A stretch of 64,000 bases of DNA from Pueribacillus theae (GTDB lineage Bacteria; Bacillota; Bacilli; Bacillales; UBA6769): the NCBI RefSeq assembly GCF_003097615.1, contig NZ_QCZG01000002.1, positions 1-64,000 on the forward strand. Reading direction: 5' to 3'. Every line of letters begins with the position of its first letter. Within the stretch, counting starts at the first letter, position 1. The position numbers were made by a program, and so were the translations under genes. The notes beneath the pieces were generated by a model. That model was not told the origin of the DNA. It worked only from the letters and a program-made list of their open reading frames with translations, and searched no databases. Shown piece after piece: positions 8,111 to 16,907 of the stretch.

Positions 8111-9349
8111 CTAGAAGATAAACTCGTCTCTCCCGAGTCGTGCTTTGATTTCATCTGCCATTCGTTCTTCCTCTTGAAGGCTGCTCGCTTGGTAGGTTAC
8201 GGAGAATCTTACGTAGGAACCAGCGTCATCCCACGGAACACTTGAGATGAGATGCTCTTTCAGCAAATATTGGCTGAATTGTTCGGCCGTTTCAAATTGC
8301 GGGCCGTTGACAACGCCTTTCGGAATTTGAATATACAAGAAAAACGAACCTTTCGCCTTGGCAGTCCGGAAGCCGCATGAATTCAATACATGCCTAAGCA
8401 TTTCATGTCTACGAGAATATTTCAAAACCGTTTGTTCCGTAATTTCAGGGTGAGCAAGTGCATATGCTGCTGCTTTTTGAATTGGAATAAATTGGCCAGA
8501 ATCATTATTGTCCTTCACAGTTGCAAAGGCATTGACAATTCTGGCATTCCCAGCGATAAACCCAATCCGCCACCCTGTCATATTGAACGATTTGGACAAC
8601 GAATGTAATTCCACTCCGACATCCTTTGCACCGGGAACCGATAAAAAGCTTAAAGGTTTGGTACCATCGTAAACAAGCGCGGCATAAGCGGCATCATGAA
8701 CGACGATAAGCTGGTTCTGCTTGGCAAACTGAACAACCTGTTCAAAAAATTCCTTGTTTGCTACAGCACCGGTAGGGTTATTCGGATAATTTAGATAGAG
8801 CAATTTCGCCCGTTTTAATACCTCTGTAGCAAACGAGTTCAGGTCAGGGAGAAACGAATTTTCCTCGATCAACGGAACATGTACAACTTCACCGCCGTAA
8901 TATTTCGTATGAGTGCCTAAAACTGGGTAACAAGGTGAGGGCATAAGCGTGATATCTCCAGGATTAATAAAGGCGGTTGGCAGCATTGCCAAAGCGGATT
9001 TGGAGCCAATCGCGTGGTTGATTTCCGTATCCGGATCAAGACCGGTGACCCCGAATACATTTTGCATATAGGAAGAGGCTGCTTGTTTAAACTCATCAAT
9101 TCCGTTGTCTGAATAAAACCGATTCTCCGGTTTTCTGGCCTCCTGATCCAATACTTGAATAACCGTATCATCTGCCATGGCATCTGGCTCACCTACCCCC
9201 AAATCAATGAGTTCAATATGTGGATTAGCGAGCATGGCCTCTTTTTTAACTCTTTTAATTTTCTCAAACTTGTAGATCTCATTCGTTAAACCGAATTGTT
9301 TTCCGCCGATGCGCTCTGCAAAAAGCGACTGTATATAATTCTTGTTCAT
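8111..9349 (-). CDS. dapL: LL-diaminopimelate aminotransferase (DapL type)
   Basis: 412-residue class I/II PLP aminotransferase. Transfers an amino group from glutamate to tetrahydrodipicolinate in one step, bypassing the acylated intermediates that Bacillus normally uses. The N-terminal GLTNEIYKFEKIKR and LGVGEPD motifs, YPNNPTGA, and the PLP lysine in LSKSFNMTGWRIGF are visible. The ATG overlaps the gltD stop (ATGA), so it is translationally coupled to glutamate synthase, which makes its amino donor. B. subtilis uses PatA in the acetyl pathway, so this may be either a PatA-like or a true DapL enzyme; the N-terminal motif favours DapL. Confidence 0.82.
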   Translation of the reverse strand: MNKNYIQSLFAERIGGKQFGLTNEIYKFEKIKRVKKEAMLANPHIELIDLGVGEPDAMADDTVIQVLDQEARKPENRFYSDNGIDEFKQAASSYMQNVFGVTGLDPDTEINHAIGSKSALAMLPTAFINPGDITLMPSPCYPVLGTHTKYYGGEVVHVPLIEENSFLPDLNSFATEVLKRAKLLYLNYPNNPTGAVANKEFFEQVVQFAKQNQLIVVHDAAYAALVYDGTKPLSFLSVPGAKDVGVELHSLSKSFNMTGWRIGFIAGNARIVNAFATVKDNNDSGQFIPIQKAAAYALAHPEITEQTVLKYSRRHEMLRHVLNSCGFRTAKAKGSFFLYIQIPKGVVNGPQFETAEQFSQYLLKEHLISSVPWDDAGSYVRFSVTYQASSLQEEERMADEIKARLGRDEFIF

Positions 9350-10800
9350 GGCGACACCCCTGTTATATATTGATGACACTCTTCTGCTGCTTCTTTTCCT
9401 TCTTGGATCGCCCAGACGATCAGGCTCTGTCCCCGCCGGGCATCCCCAGCGGAAAATACTCCCTCAACATTGGTTTGATATGATCTTGAATTGGTTGAAA
9501 TAGTTAAACGTTGATTCAGTTGTACGTTCAATTTATCTGGAAGCTGTGGCTCTGGACCCTGAAATCCAATTGCCAGCAAAACGAGCTGTGCTGGCCAGAC
9601 TTGCTCTGTATCAGGAATAACTTCTTTATGATGGTTAAGTGAATGACTTCTTACACCGACAATCCTACCTGTCTCATCACCTAAAAATTCTACTGCTGAG
9701 GTGGCGAAAGATCGCGGATCTCTGCCAAACCGCTGCATGGCTTCCTCCTGACCAAAATCCAACTTATGAATAATCGGATACTGCGGCCACGGATTGCCCT
9801 TTCTTCGTTGATCTGGACGTTGAGGATAAATATCAAATTGTACAAGACTCTTGCAATCTTGCCGAAGCGCGGTTGAAATGCAGTCGGTGGCAGTATCTCC
9901 CCCACCGATGACGATGACATCCAGCCCTTTGGCAGAAATGTATTTTCCATCATCCAAGTTGGAATCAAGCAGGCTCTTCGTATTTAAATGAAGATATTCC
10001 ATGGCGAAATGAATACCCTGTAGCCCACGGCCTGGAATCGTTAAGTCACGCGGAAGAGTTGCGCCGATACATAGCACAACGGCATCATATTCAGATCGCA
10101 AATGCTCAATGGCATCATGCTTGCCTACTTCCACTCCGGTAATAAAGCGTACGCCTTCTTCAGCTAGTAACTTCACACGTCGATCAACGATATGTTGTTC
10201 AATCTTCATTTTTGGAATGCCATAGGTCAGTAATCCCCCGATTCGGTCCGATCTTTCGTAAACAGTCACATCGTGTCCTTTTTGGTTTAGCTCTGCAGCA
10301 CAGGCTAATCCCGCAGGCCCGGAACCGATGACGGCCACTTTTTTGCCCGTGTGATAGGCAGGTGGTGAGGGGTGAGCCCAACCTTCTTCGAATGCTCTAT
10401 CAATAATCGCCCTCTCAATGTTTTTAATCGTTACCGGCGACTCATATAGCGATGCCACACAGCCTCCCTCACAAGGGGCTGGACAAGCACGTCCCGTAAA
10501 TTCGGGAAATGGATTGGTCATTTTTAAACGTTCGTATGCTTCTTTCCAATTTCCCTTGTAAATAAGATCGTTCCACTCTGGAATCAGATTGTACACTGGA
10601 CAACCTGTTGTCATGCCTGAGAGTGTACTGCCATTTTGGCAGAAGGGGACTGCACAATCCATGCAGCGTGATGCTTGCTCCCGTAATATTTCTTCATTCG
10701 GCAGATAGGCTACCTCCCGCCAGTCTTTAAGCCGCTCCGCAGGATTACGATAACGGAGAGGGCTTCTTTTATATTCCATAAACCCAGTAACTTTTCCCAT
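9346..10800 (-). CDS. gltD: Glutamate synthase small subunit GltD
   Basis: 484 residues. NADPH-oxidising subunit that feeds electrons to GltB. N-terminal iron-sulfur cysteines in CMDCAVPFC and GCPV, an FAD-binding GSGPAGLACA near residue 150, an NADPH-binding GGGDTATDC and a C-terminal FSAGDARRGQSL are present. ATG preceded by GGGGTG; a GTG three codons upstream is an alternative. Starts 23 bases after gltB and overlaps dapL by four bases. Confidence 0.94.
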   Translation of the reverse strand: MGKVTGFMEYKRSPLRYRNPAERLKDWREVAYLPNEEILREQASRCMDCAVPFCQNGSTLSGMTTGCPVYNLIPEWNDLIYKGNWKEAYERLKMTNPFPEFTGRACPAPCEGGCVASLYESPVTIKNIERAIIDRAFEEGWAHPSPPAYHTGKKVAVIGSGPAGLACAAELNQKGHDVTVYERSDRIGGLLTYGIPKMKIEQHIVDRRVKLLAEEGVRFITGVEVGKHDAIEHLRSEYDAVVLCIGATLPRDLTIPGRGLQGIHFAMEYLHLNTKSLLDSNLDDGKYISAKGLDVIVIGGGDTATDCISTALRQDCKSLVQFDIYPQRPDQRRKGNPWPQYPIIHKLDFGQEEAMQRFGRDPRSFATSAVEFLGDETGRIVGVRSHSLNHHKEVIPDTEQVWPAQLVLLAIGFQGPEPQLPDKLNVQLNQRLTISTNSRSYQTNVEGVFSAGDARRGQSLIVWAIQEGKEAAEECHQYITGVSP

Positions 10801-10823
10801 TTTCTTCACCCCGATCCCAAATA

Positions 10824-13800
10824 TCAGCTGCTAAAAAGCAGAGGCTTGAAATGATTGGTTGATTGCAACAATCTTTTGTATTCTTTAGGAATAACACGCA
10901 CGAATTGTGCAATGGCGCCCTGTTCCCATTGTTCAAGCAAACGCTCGGCAACCTTGCTTCCTGTATATTGCAGATGTTGTTCTATCAGCATTTTTACATA
11001 ATTCTTTTCAGCTTCATCTTGTTCTTGTAATGCTTCTATAAGAACAAGCTCATGGTTGCATCGATCCCGCAAGCTTCCACTAGGCGTTTCTAAAATATAA
11101 GCTATACCTCCGGACATCCCGGCAGCGAAATTTTTGCCGACTTCACCAAGGATAATAGCTGTTCCTCCTGTCATATACTCGCAACCGTGATCACCGATTC
11201 CTTCCACAACTACTGTTGCGCCGCTATTTCTGACACAGAACCGTTCCCCCGCTTTACCGCGGATGAATGCTTCACCTGACGTCGCCCCATAGAAAGCCGC
11301 ATTGCCAATAATTGTATTGCTTTCCGCAGCGTATTTGGCCCGGGCAGCAGGATAGATCGCGATTTTTCCTCCTGACAGCCCTTTGCCAACCGCATCATTG
11401 GCATCTCCTTCGAGCATTAACGTCATGCCATTCGGAATAAATGCCCCGAAGCTTTGCCCGGCTGAACCTTGGAAACGGATATTGATGGAATGGTGCGGTA
11501 ACCCTTCTATACCGCAGTGTCTAGTAATCTCGCTCCCTAGCAGTGTTCCAACCGCGCGATCCATATTGCAAATTGGTAGATCACCATAAACCTGTTCTTG
11601 GTTTTCCCACGCCTTTCTTCCGATTTGCAGCAGCTCACGGTAATCTAAGGTTTGATCAAGTTCGTGGTCTTGTTCCTGTCCAAACACTCGCGGACCTTTC
11701 ACCTGATGGAGGAGCGCGGCCATATCCAGCTTCTGTGTTTTCCAGTTGGCGTTATCTGAGACAGTGAGCATGTCAGTGCGCCCGATCATTTCATCCATGG
11801 TTCTAAATCCTAACTGTGCCATATATTCACGAATTTCCCTTGCAATAAAAAACATTAGATTGACAATATGTTCAGGCTTCCCCATCATTTTTTTGCGAAG
11901 CTCCGGATTTTGAGTCGCGATGCCTACCGGACACGTATCCAGATGACAAACCCTCATCATGACACATCCGAGTGTGACAAGCGGCAATGTGGAGAATCCG
12001 TATTCTTCTGCCCCTAATAAAGCGGCTATCACTACGTCACGGCCATTCATTAGTTTCCCGTCGGTTTCAAGCCTTACGCGATTTCTCAATCCGTTCAGCA
12101 TCAAGGCCTGATGCGCCTCTGCTAGCCCTAACTCCCATGGCATGCCTGCATGTTTAATGCTTGTACGTGGTGCCGCCCCGGTTCCACCATCAAAGCCGCT
12201 AATCAGAATCACGTCAGCTTTGGCCTTGGCCACACCAGCAGCGATCGTTCCAACCCCGGCTTCGGCAACAAGCTTCACATTAATCCTCGCTTGTGGATTG
12301 GCGTTTTTCAGATCATAGATCAGCTGAGCCAGATCTTCGATGGAATAAATATCATGATGAGGCGGAGGGGAGATCAGCTCAATTCCGGGGGTCGAGCCTC
12401 TTGTTCTAGCCACAGACGGTGTAACTTTGTGCCCTGCCAATTGCCCGCCTTCACCTGGCTTAGCCCCCTGTGCCATCTTAATCTGAATTTCGTCAGAGTT
12501 AACCAGGTAATGACTTGTGACACCAAATCTTCCCGAAGCTATTTGCTTAATTGCGCTGCATTTCGAATCACCGTTCGGCATCGGGGTGAACCGCTCTGGA
12601 TCTTCACCACCTTCTCCGGAATTGCTCTTTGCGCCAATGCGATTCATGGCAATGGCAATCGCTTCATGTGCTTCTTGGCTGATCGAGCCATATGACATCG
12701 CTCCGGTTTTAAACCGACGAACGATTGATTGTATAGACTCAACTTCCTCAATCGAAATCGGGGCATCTGAAGGATTCAATTTTAGTAAACCACGTAAGGT
12801 AATTTGTGTATCCATTTCATCCTGCAGCATTTGACTATATTTTTTATACAAGCCATAGTCGTTAGTACGACAAGCTTGCTGTAGCGTATGAATTGTTTCT
12901 GGCCGATAAAGGTGGGCTTCACCGTCATGGCGCCATTGTAAGTCTGAGCCACTGTCGAGTGATTCAGAGTTAGCTGTATAAGCCTTCATGTGTCTGGATA
13001 GAGATTCCCGAGCAATGTCTTCCAAGCTCAATCCGCCAATTTGTGAAGAGGTGCCCGGAAAAAATTGCTCGATTACTTCTGCACTAATCCCTACCGCTTC
13101 AAATATTTTTGAGCCGATGTAGCTTTGGAGCGTTGATATCCCCATCTTGGACATCACTTTCAGAATTCCCTTATTCACAGAAATCACATAGTTCCTGTAA
13201 AGCTCCTCAATTGATAGCTCTGTTCCTTCTTCCCTAACTAAAGCAGGCAATGAAGCATAGACGAGATAGGGATAGACAGCATTTGCCCCATATCCAAGTA
13301 ATGCTGCAAAATGATGGACCTCCCGTGGCTCCCCGGACTCAACGATTAGGCTTACTTTGCTCCTGCGCCCGGTGCGAATCAGATGATGGTGGACAGCGGA
13401 AACCGCCAGCAACGATGGGATGGCAGCCACCTGCTGATGAACTCCCATATCACTCAAAATGAGAATATTACATCCTTGCTCAACTTCTTGATCAACCGTT
13501 TGCAACAAGGCATGTAGCACGTTTTCCATTTCACTTTCCATTCCCTGTTGTGGGTACACAATTGGAACAGTCGTCGTTTTCCAATCCGTTGAATTCAATA
13601 ATCTTAACCGCTTCATCTCGAACTTTGACAAAATAGGGGACTGCAGTCGTATTTTTTTGTATTCTTTCGGCCTGGGCTCAAGCAAATTCCCCTCCGGACC
13701 AAGCAGCACTTCAACAGAGGTGACAAGTTCCTCACGAATAGCGTCAATTGGAGGATTGGTTACTTGAGCGAACTTTTGTTTGAAATAATTAAATAGTAGT

Positions 13801-15371
13801 TGTGGCCTGTCGGAAAGGACGGCCAACGGAGCATCATAGCCCATCGATCTAATCGGTTCATGGCCTTCAACTGCCATCGGTTTTAAGACTTTATTCCATT
13901 CTTCATATGTGAAGCCAAAAATCTGTTGCAGACGCCGCAACGGTTCTTGATTTTCCAGGCTAGCTTCTGTTTCTACATTCGCACATTGCTCTGGAACGTC
14001 TGTTTTAAGGTCTCTCAAGTTGGTGACATATTGTTGAACCCATTGTTGATAAGGCTTTGCGTTAATGATTTGCTTTTTGATTTCATTGTCTAACAGTAAA
14101 AGCCCTTCACGGATGTCAACGAGCAGCATCTGCCCCGGCCTCAGTGAATCTTTTCGTACAATTGTTTCTTCGGGCACATCGACAACTCCCACCTCAGAGG
14201 ACAAATAGATGAAATCATCGTTTGTCACTACGAAACGAACAGGGCGAAGGCCATTACGGTCAAGACATGCTCCGACTTGGTGTCCGTCTGTATAGACCAT
14301 TGCCGCTGGTCCATCCCAAGGCTCCATCAAGCTGCTATGATATTGATAGAACGCTCTCTTGTTCTTGTCCATCGTGTCAATATTGTGCCACGGTTCAGGA
14401 ATCATCATCATCATGGCATGGGGCAGCGACCATCCGGACATCACTAGAAATTCTAATACATTGTCAAACATCGCTGAATCGCTGCCTTCGGGATCAATCA
14501 CAGGACAGAGTTGATCCAACTCAGGCAATAATTTCGAATGAAAGGATCCTTCTCTTGCCAGCATCCAGTTAACATTGCCATTTATCGTATTGATTTCCCC
14601 GTTATGCAGGGAGAACCGATTCGGCTGCGCCCTTCTCCAAATCGGAAATGTATTGGTGCTGAAACGATTGTGGACCAAGGCCATAGCAGATTTATAGCCT
14701 TCGTGATTTAAGTCAGAATAGAATGCTTTAAGCTGTTCCGGTAGAAGAAGTCCTTTGTAGACAATCGTTCTAGAGGAAAGGCTGGGAACATAGAATGTTT
14801 CAGCTGTTTCTGTAGACAGATGTTGCTTGATCTCCCTTTCTATCCGTCTGCGTAATTGGTATAGTGTCCGCTCGAATTGATTCTCTTCTTCTGATGTGAC
14901 GACAGAAGTGATAAATGCTTGGCGAATGCAGGGCCGAGTTTCTTTAAATTGGGTATTCAGCACGGAGTCATTTGTTGGAACCGTACGCCAGCCGAACAAT
15001 TGTAACTTCTCCTCATTGATGGCAGAAACAATGATATCTTCACAAAGCTGGCGAACATGAGGTTCATTGGGAAGAAACAACATTCCAACACCATATTGTC
15101 CTGGCTGAGGAAGTTGTTTGCCACGGTGTTTCCACTCCTGCTTAAACAATTCATGAGGCAGTTCGGTCATTACACCGGCACCATCCCCTATTTTCTGATC
15201 CTCACTCCGACCACCTCTGTGATTCATACGCTCAAGCGCAGTTAAGGCGTCAGCCACGATGGTATGAGTCTTCTTGCCTTTTATGTTAACAAGCATGGCA
15301 ATCCCACAAGCGTCATGCTCAAATTGAGGGTCGTACAACCCTTGTTTTTTAGGTGTCCGCATTTGTTGCAT
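10824..15371 (-). CDS. gltB: Glutamate synthase large subunit GltB
   Basis: 1515 residues, full length. Converts glutamine and 2-oxoglutarate to two glutamates. Order of domains: N-terminal Ntn glutaminase with the nucleophile at Cys22 (HDACGIAM), a central domain, an FMN-binding synthase barrel (GEGGEDPERF, then the cluster cysteines in CVMMRVCHLDTCPVG), and a C-terminal beta-helix. GGAGGGG ribosome site before ATG. First gene of gltB-gltD-dapL-dapF. It is not next to a gltC-type LysR regulator as in B. subtilis; an AraC-family gene lies upstream on the same strand and is separated by a strong hairpin. Confidence 0.96.
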   Translation of the reverse strand: MQQMRTPKKQGLYDPQFEHDACGIAMLVNIKGKKTHTIVADALTALERMNHRGGRSEDQKIGDGAGVMTELPHELFKQEWKHRGKQLPQPGQYGVGMLFLPNEPHVRQLCEDIIVSAINEEKLQLFGWRTVPTNDSVLNTQFKETRPCIRQAFITSVVTSEEENQFERTLYQLRRRIEREIKQHLSTETAETFYVPSLSSRTIVYKGLLLPEQLKAFYSDLNHEGYKSAMALVHNRFSTNTFPIWRRAQPNRFSLHNGEINTINGNVNWMLAREGSFHSKLLPELDQLCPVIDPEGSDSAMFDNVLEFLVMSGWSLPHAMMMMIPEPWHNIDTMDKNKRAFYQYHSSLMEPWDGPAAMVYTDGHQVGACLDRNGLRPVRFVVTNDDFIYLSSEVGVVDVPEETIVRKDSLRPGQMLLVDIREGLLLLDNEIKKQIINAKPYQQWVQQYVTNLRDLKTDVPEQCANVETEASLENQEPLRRLQQIFGFTYEEWNKVLKPMAVEGHEPIRSMGYDAPLAVLSDRPQLLFNYFKQKFAQVTNPPIDAIREELVTSVEVLLGPEGNLLEPRPKEYKKIRLQSPILSKFEMKRLRLLNSTDWKTTTVPIVYPQQGMESEMENVLHALLQTVDQEVEQGCNILILSDMGVHQQVAAIPSLLAVSAVHHHLIRTGRRSKVSLIVESGEPREVHHFAALLGYGANAVYPYLVYASLPALVREEGTELSIEELYRNYVISVNKGILKVMSKMGISTLQSYIGSKIFEAVGISAEVIEQFFPGTSSQIGGLSLEDIARESLSRHMKAYTANSESLDSGSDLQWRHDGEAHLYRPETIHTLQQACRTNDYGLYKKYSQMLQDEMDTQITLRGLLKLNPSDAPISIEEVESIQSIVRRFKTGAMSYGSISQEAHEAIAIAMNRIGAKSNSGEGGEDPERFTPMPNGDSKCSAIKQIASGRFGVTSHYLVNSDEIQIKMAQGAKPGEGGQLAGHKVTPSVARTRGSTPGIELISPPPHHDIYSIEDLAQLIYDLKNANPQARINVKLVAEAGVGTIAAGVAKAKADVILISGFDGGTGAAPRTSIKHAGMPWELGLAEAHQALMLNGLRNRVRLETDGKLMNGRDVVIAALLGAEEYGFSTLPLVTLGCVMMRVCHLDTCPVGIATQNPELRKKMMGKPEHIVNLMFFIAREIREYMAQLGFRTMDEMIGRTDMLTVSDNANWKTQKLDMAALLHQVKGPRVFGQEQDHELDQTLDYRELLQIGRKAWENQEQVYGDLPICNMDRAVGTLLGSEITRHCGIEGLPHHSINIRFQGSAGQSFGAFIPNGMTLMLEGDANDAVGKGLSGGKIAIYPAARAKYAAESNTIIGNAAFYGATSGEAFIRGKAGERFCVRNSGATVVVEGIGDHGCEYMTGGTAIILGEVGKNFAAGMSGGIAYILETPSGSLRDRCNHELVLIEALQEQDEAEKNYVKMLIEQHLQYTGSKVAERLLEQWEQGAIAQFVRVIPKEYKRLLQSTNHFKPLLFSS

Positions 15372-15485
15372 CAGTTCCCCTCCATTTCAAACAAAGATTC
15401 TGTTTAAATAGAGTAACACTCCAGTGACTTTTTTTATTTAGACCGATTGTATGAATGTTTGCACTTTTTTCGGTTTCAAAAAAAG

Positions 15486-15536
15486 AAAAAAGGATGCCCC
15501 AAAAGGTCAGAATCGACCAGGGTACCATCCTTTTTT
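15486..15536. terminator. Terminator between araC-type gene and gltB
   Basis: 11-bp stem AAAAAAGGATG/CATCCTTTTTT (15486-15496 with 15526-15536) with inner CCC/GGG and GGTC/GACC pairs. It has T-runs on both strands and so would end the AraC-family transcript (minus strand) before gltB. Confidence 0.85.
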
Positions 15537-15602
15537 CTTGATACGTTCAGAAATCTTGCATTTGGGATTTGCACTGAGTTGCCAGTATGGCAAGGATGCA
15601 AA

Positions 15603-16391
15603 TTAGCGGACTTCTGAAGGATTTTTTCCTGTGTATTGTTTAAATTGTCTGCTAAAGAAATGTAAATCATTATAACCAAGGGCTTCAGCGGCTTCCGTCA
15701 CAGTCATTCCAGCAAAATGAAGCAAATGCTCCGCTCGTTTAATTCTTGAATGGACAATATATGTTCGAACGGTCTGTCCAATAATTTCTTTAAACTTTTG
15801 AGAAAAATATTTAGGAGACAAGTTGGCGCGTGCAGCCAAACTTTCTACGGTATGCTGCTGTCCAGGGTGTTGTTGAACAAAATTAGCTATTTCTTCAATC
15901 GTTTCAATCAGATTAAAGCTAACATTAGCCGTTTTTACTTCTTTCTCTTGTTCCTCCCGCAATAAATGGATCATCAATTGCTTCAGGACAAGTTTAGCTT
16001 CAATCTCTGCTCCAAATGTATTAATAAGGAACAGGCGAACATAGCGGGTGAGCAACGATTCGAAGCTGATAAAATCCTTAACGATTCGATGTGGCTGTGG
16101 AATTAATTTAACGGATCCATTTACGTCAAAATGAATGTAAGTTAGCGTCAGTGGCTTCTGTGGGTTATGCGTGGCGGTTGTTTCATCTCCTGGCCTAAAT
16201 AGAAAGCAGCTTTGGGGTTGTAGATTAAATTGTTTGCCGTTTAGTGTCAAGACTCCCTCCCCGCCCCACACATAAAATAAATCATAATCGGGCATAGGAA
16301 AATCACGCTTTCGCCATTGCCAGCCCGGTTCACAATGAATCGTAGCAAATCCCGGTTTCAATTCATATAGGTCAGGAGAAAGATGAAGCAT
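15603..16391 (-). CDS. AraC-family transcriptional regulator
   Basis: 262 residues. N-terminal cupin-like sensor half (about 1-150) and a C-terminal pair of helix-turn-helix motifs (about 160-262) with ARANLSPKYFSQKFKEIIG and the family signature FSRQFKQYTGKNPSEVR at the very end. ATG chosen because AAAGGAG precedes it; longer in-frame starts run into the pdxT remnant. Ligand unknown. It sits between gltB and guaA and could control either, but no direct evidence is visible. Confidence 0.88.
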   Translation of the reverse strand: MLHLSPDLYELKPGFATIHCEPGWQWRKRDFPMPDYDLFYVWGGEGVLTLNGKQFNLQPQSCFLFRPGDETTATHNPQKPLTLTYIHFDVNGSVKLIPQPHRIVKDFISFESLLTRYVRLFLINTFGAEIEAKLVLKQLMIHLLREEQEKEVKTANVSFNLIETIEEIANFVQQHPGQQHTVESLAARANLSPKYFSQKFKEIIGQTVRTYIVHSRIKRAEHLLHFAGMTVTEAAEALGYNDLHFFSRQFKQYTGKNPSEVR

Positions 16392-16456
16392 GGCGGTACT
16401 CCTTTCTTGTATGTTAGTGATACGGCAGAACTTCAACCTCCAAGCAGCTGATAGTA

Positions 16457-16618
16457 TTACCCGATACAACCGACGAAAAACCTTTGTCTTAGCTTATATT
16501 CTTTACATTCCATTAATTGCAAATGTGCAGTCTCTTGGCCTTTAATCCGTTCTGCCAATACGATAAGTCCGGCACAGGTTCCGAAAAGCGGCTTTTTTGC
16601 AACAGAGTTTCTGATGAG
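16457..16618 (-). pseudogene. pdxT: Remnant of pdxT, glutaminase subunit of PLP synthase
   Basis: The minus-strand reading KKPLFGTCAGLIVLAERIKG matches the active-site segment of PdxT, with the nucleophile cysteine in GTCAG. About 35 codons are recognisable. Upstream it stops at an in-frame stop codon. Downstream the sequence departs from PdxT after HLQLME and ends at 16457. No pdxS and no start are present, so it is a relic. An IS605-like hairpin lies 57 bases from the broken 5' end. It adds another glutamine amidotransferase to this region. Confidence 0.72.
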
Positions 16619-16674
16619 TTATTTTACCGAAAGCTTTAAAAATATACAACCTTTGAATCAGGCGGCTTCCATGA

Positions 16675-16698
16675 GTGGGGGTTTTTCTTCATCCCCAC
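16675..16698. repeat. IS605-like palindrome
   Basis: Hairpin GTGGGG/CCCCAC with a TCTTCAT-containing loop, closely resembling the 12-bp hairpin at 37673-37706. Probably an end or remnant of an IS200/IS605-type element; no transposase is nearby. Confidence 0.45.
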
Positions 16699-16764
16699 AA
16701 GAATTACAAAAGGACCTATCTACTAGCTTATGCACACATTAAGACATGAAGCCAGTAAAAAAAC

Positions 16765-16818
16765 TTGTATTAAAGCAGTTTTTTACTGTATGATATAAAA
16801 CACTAAAAGTGCTTTTAG
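16765..16818 (+). promoter_or_regulatory. guaA promoter and palindromic site
   Basis: -35 TTGTAT (16765-16770), 18-base spacer, -10 TATGAT (16789-16794). A perfect palindrome CTAAAAG-TG-CTTTTAG (16803-16818) covers the expected transcription start, about 90 bases before the guaA ATG. It could be an operator or an initiating hairpin. Confidence 0.55.
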
Positions 16819-16907
16819 GGAAAAAAAGATTTAATTTGCAGGTGCAAAATGAATCTAGTAATGGCCTGATAGATAGGCTTAAACATCATATACAAAGGGG
16901 ATTAACA

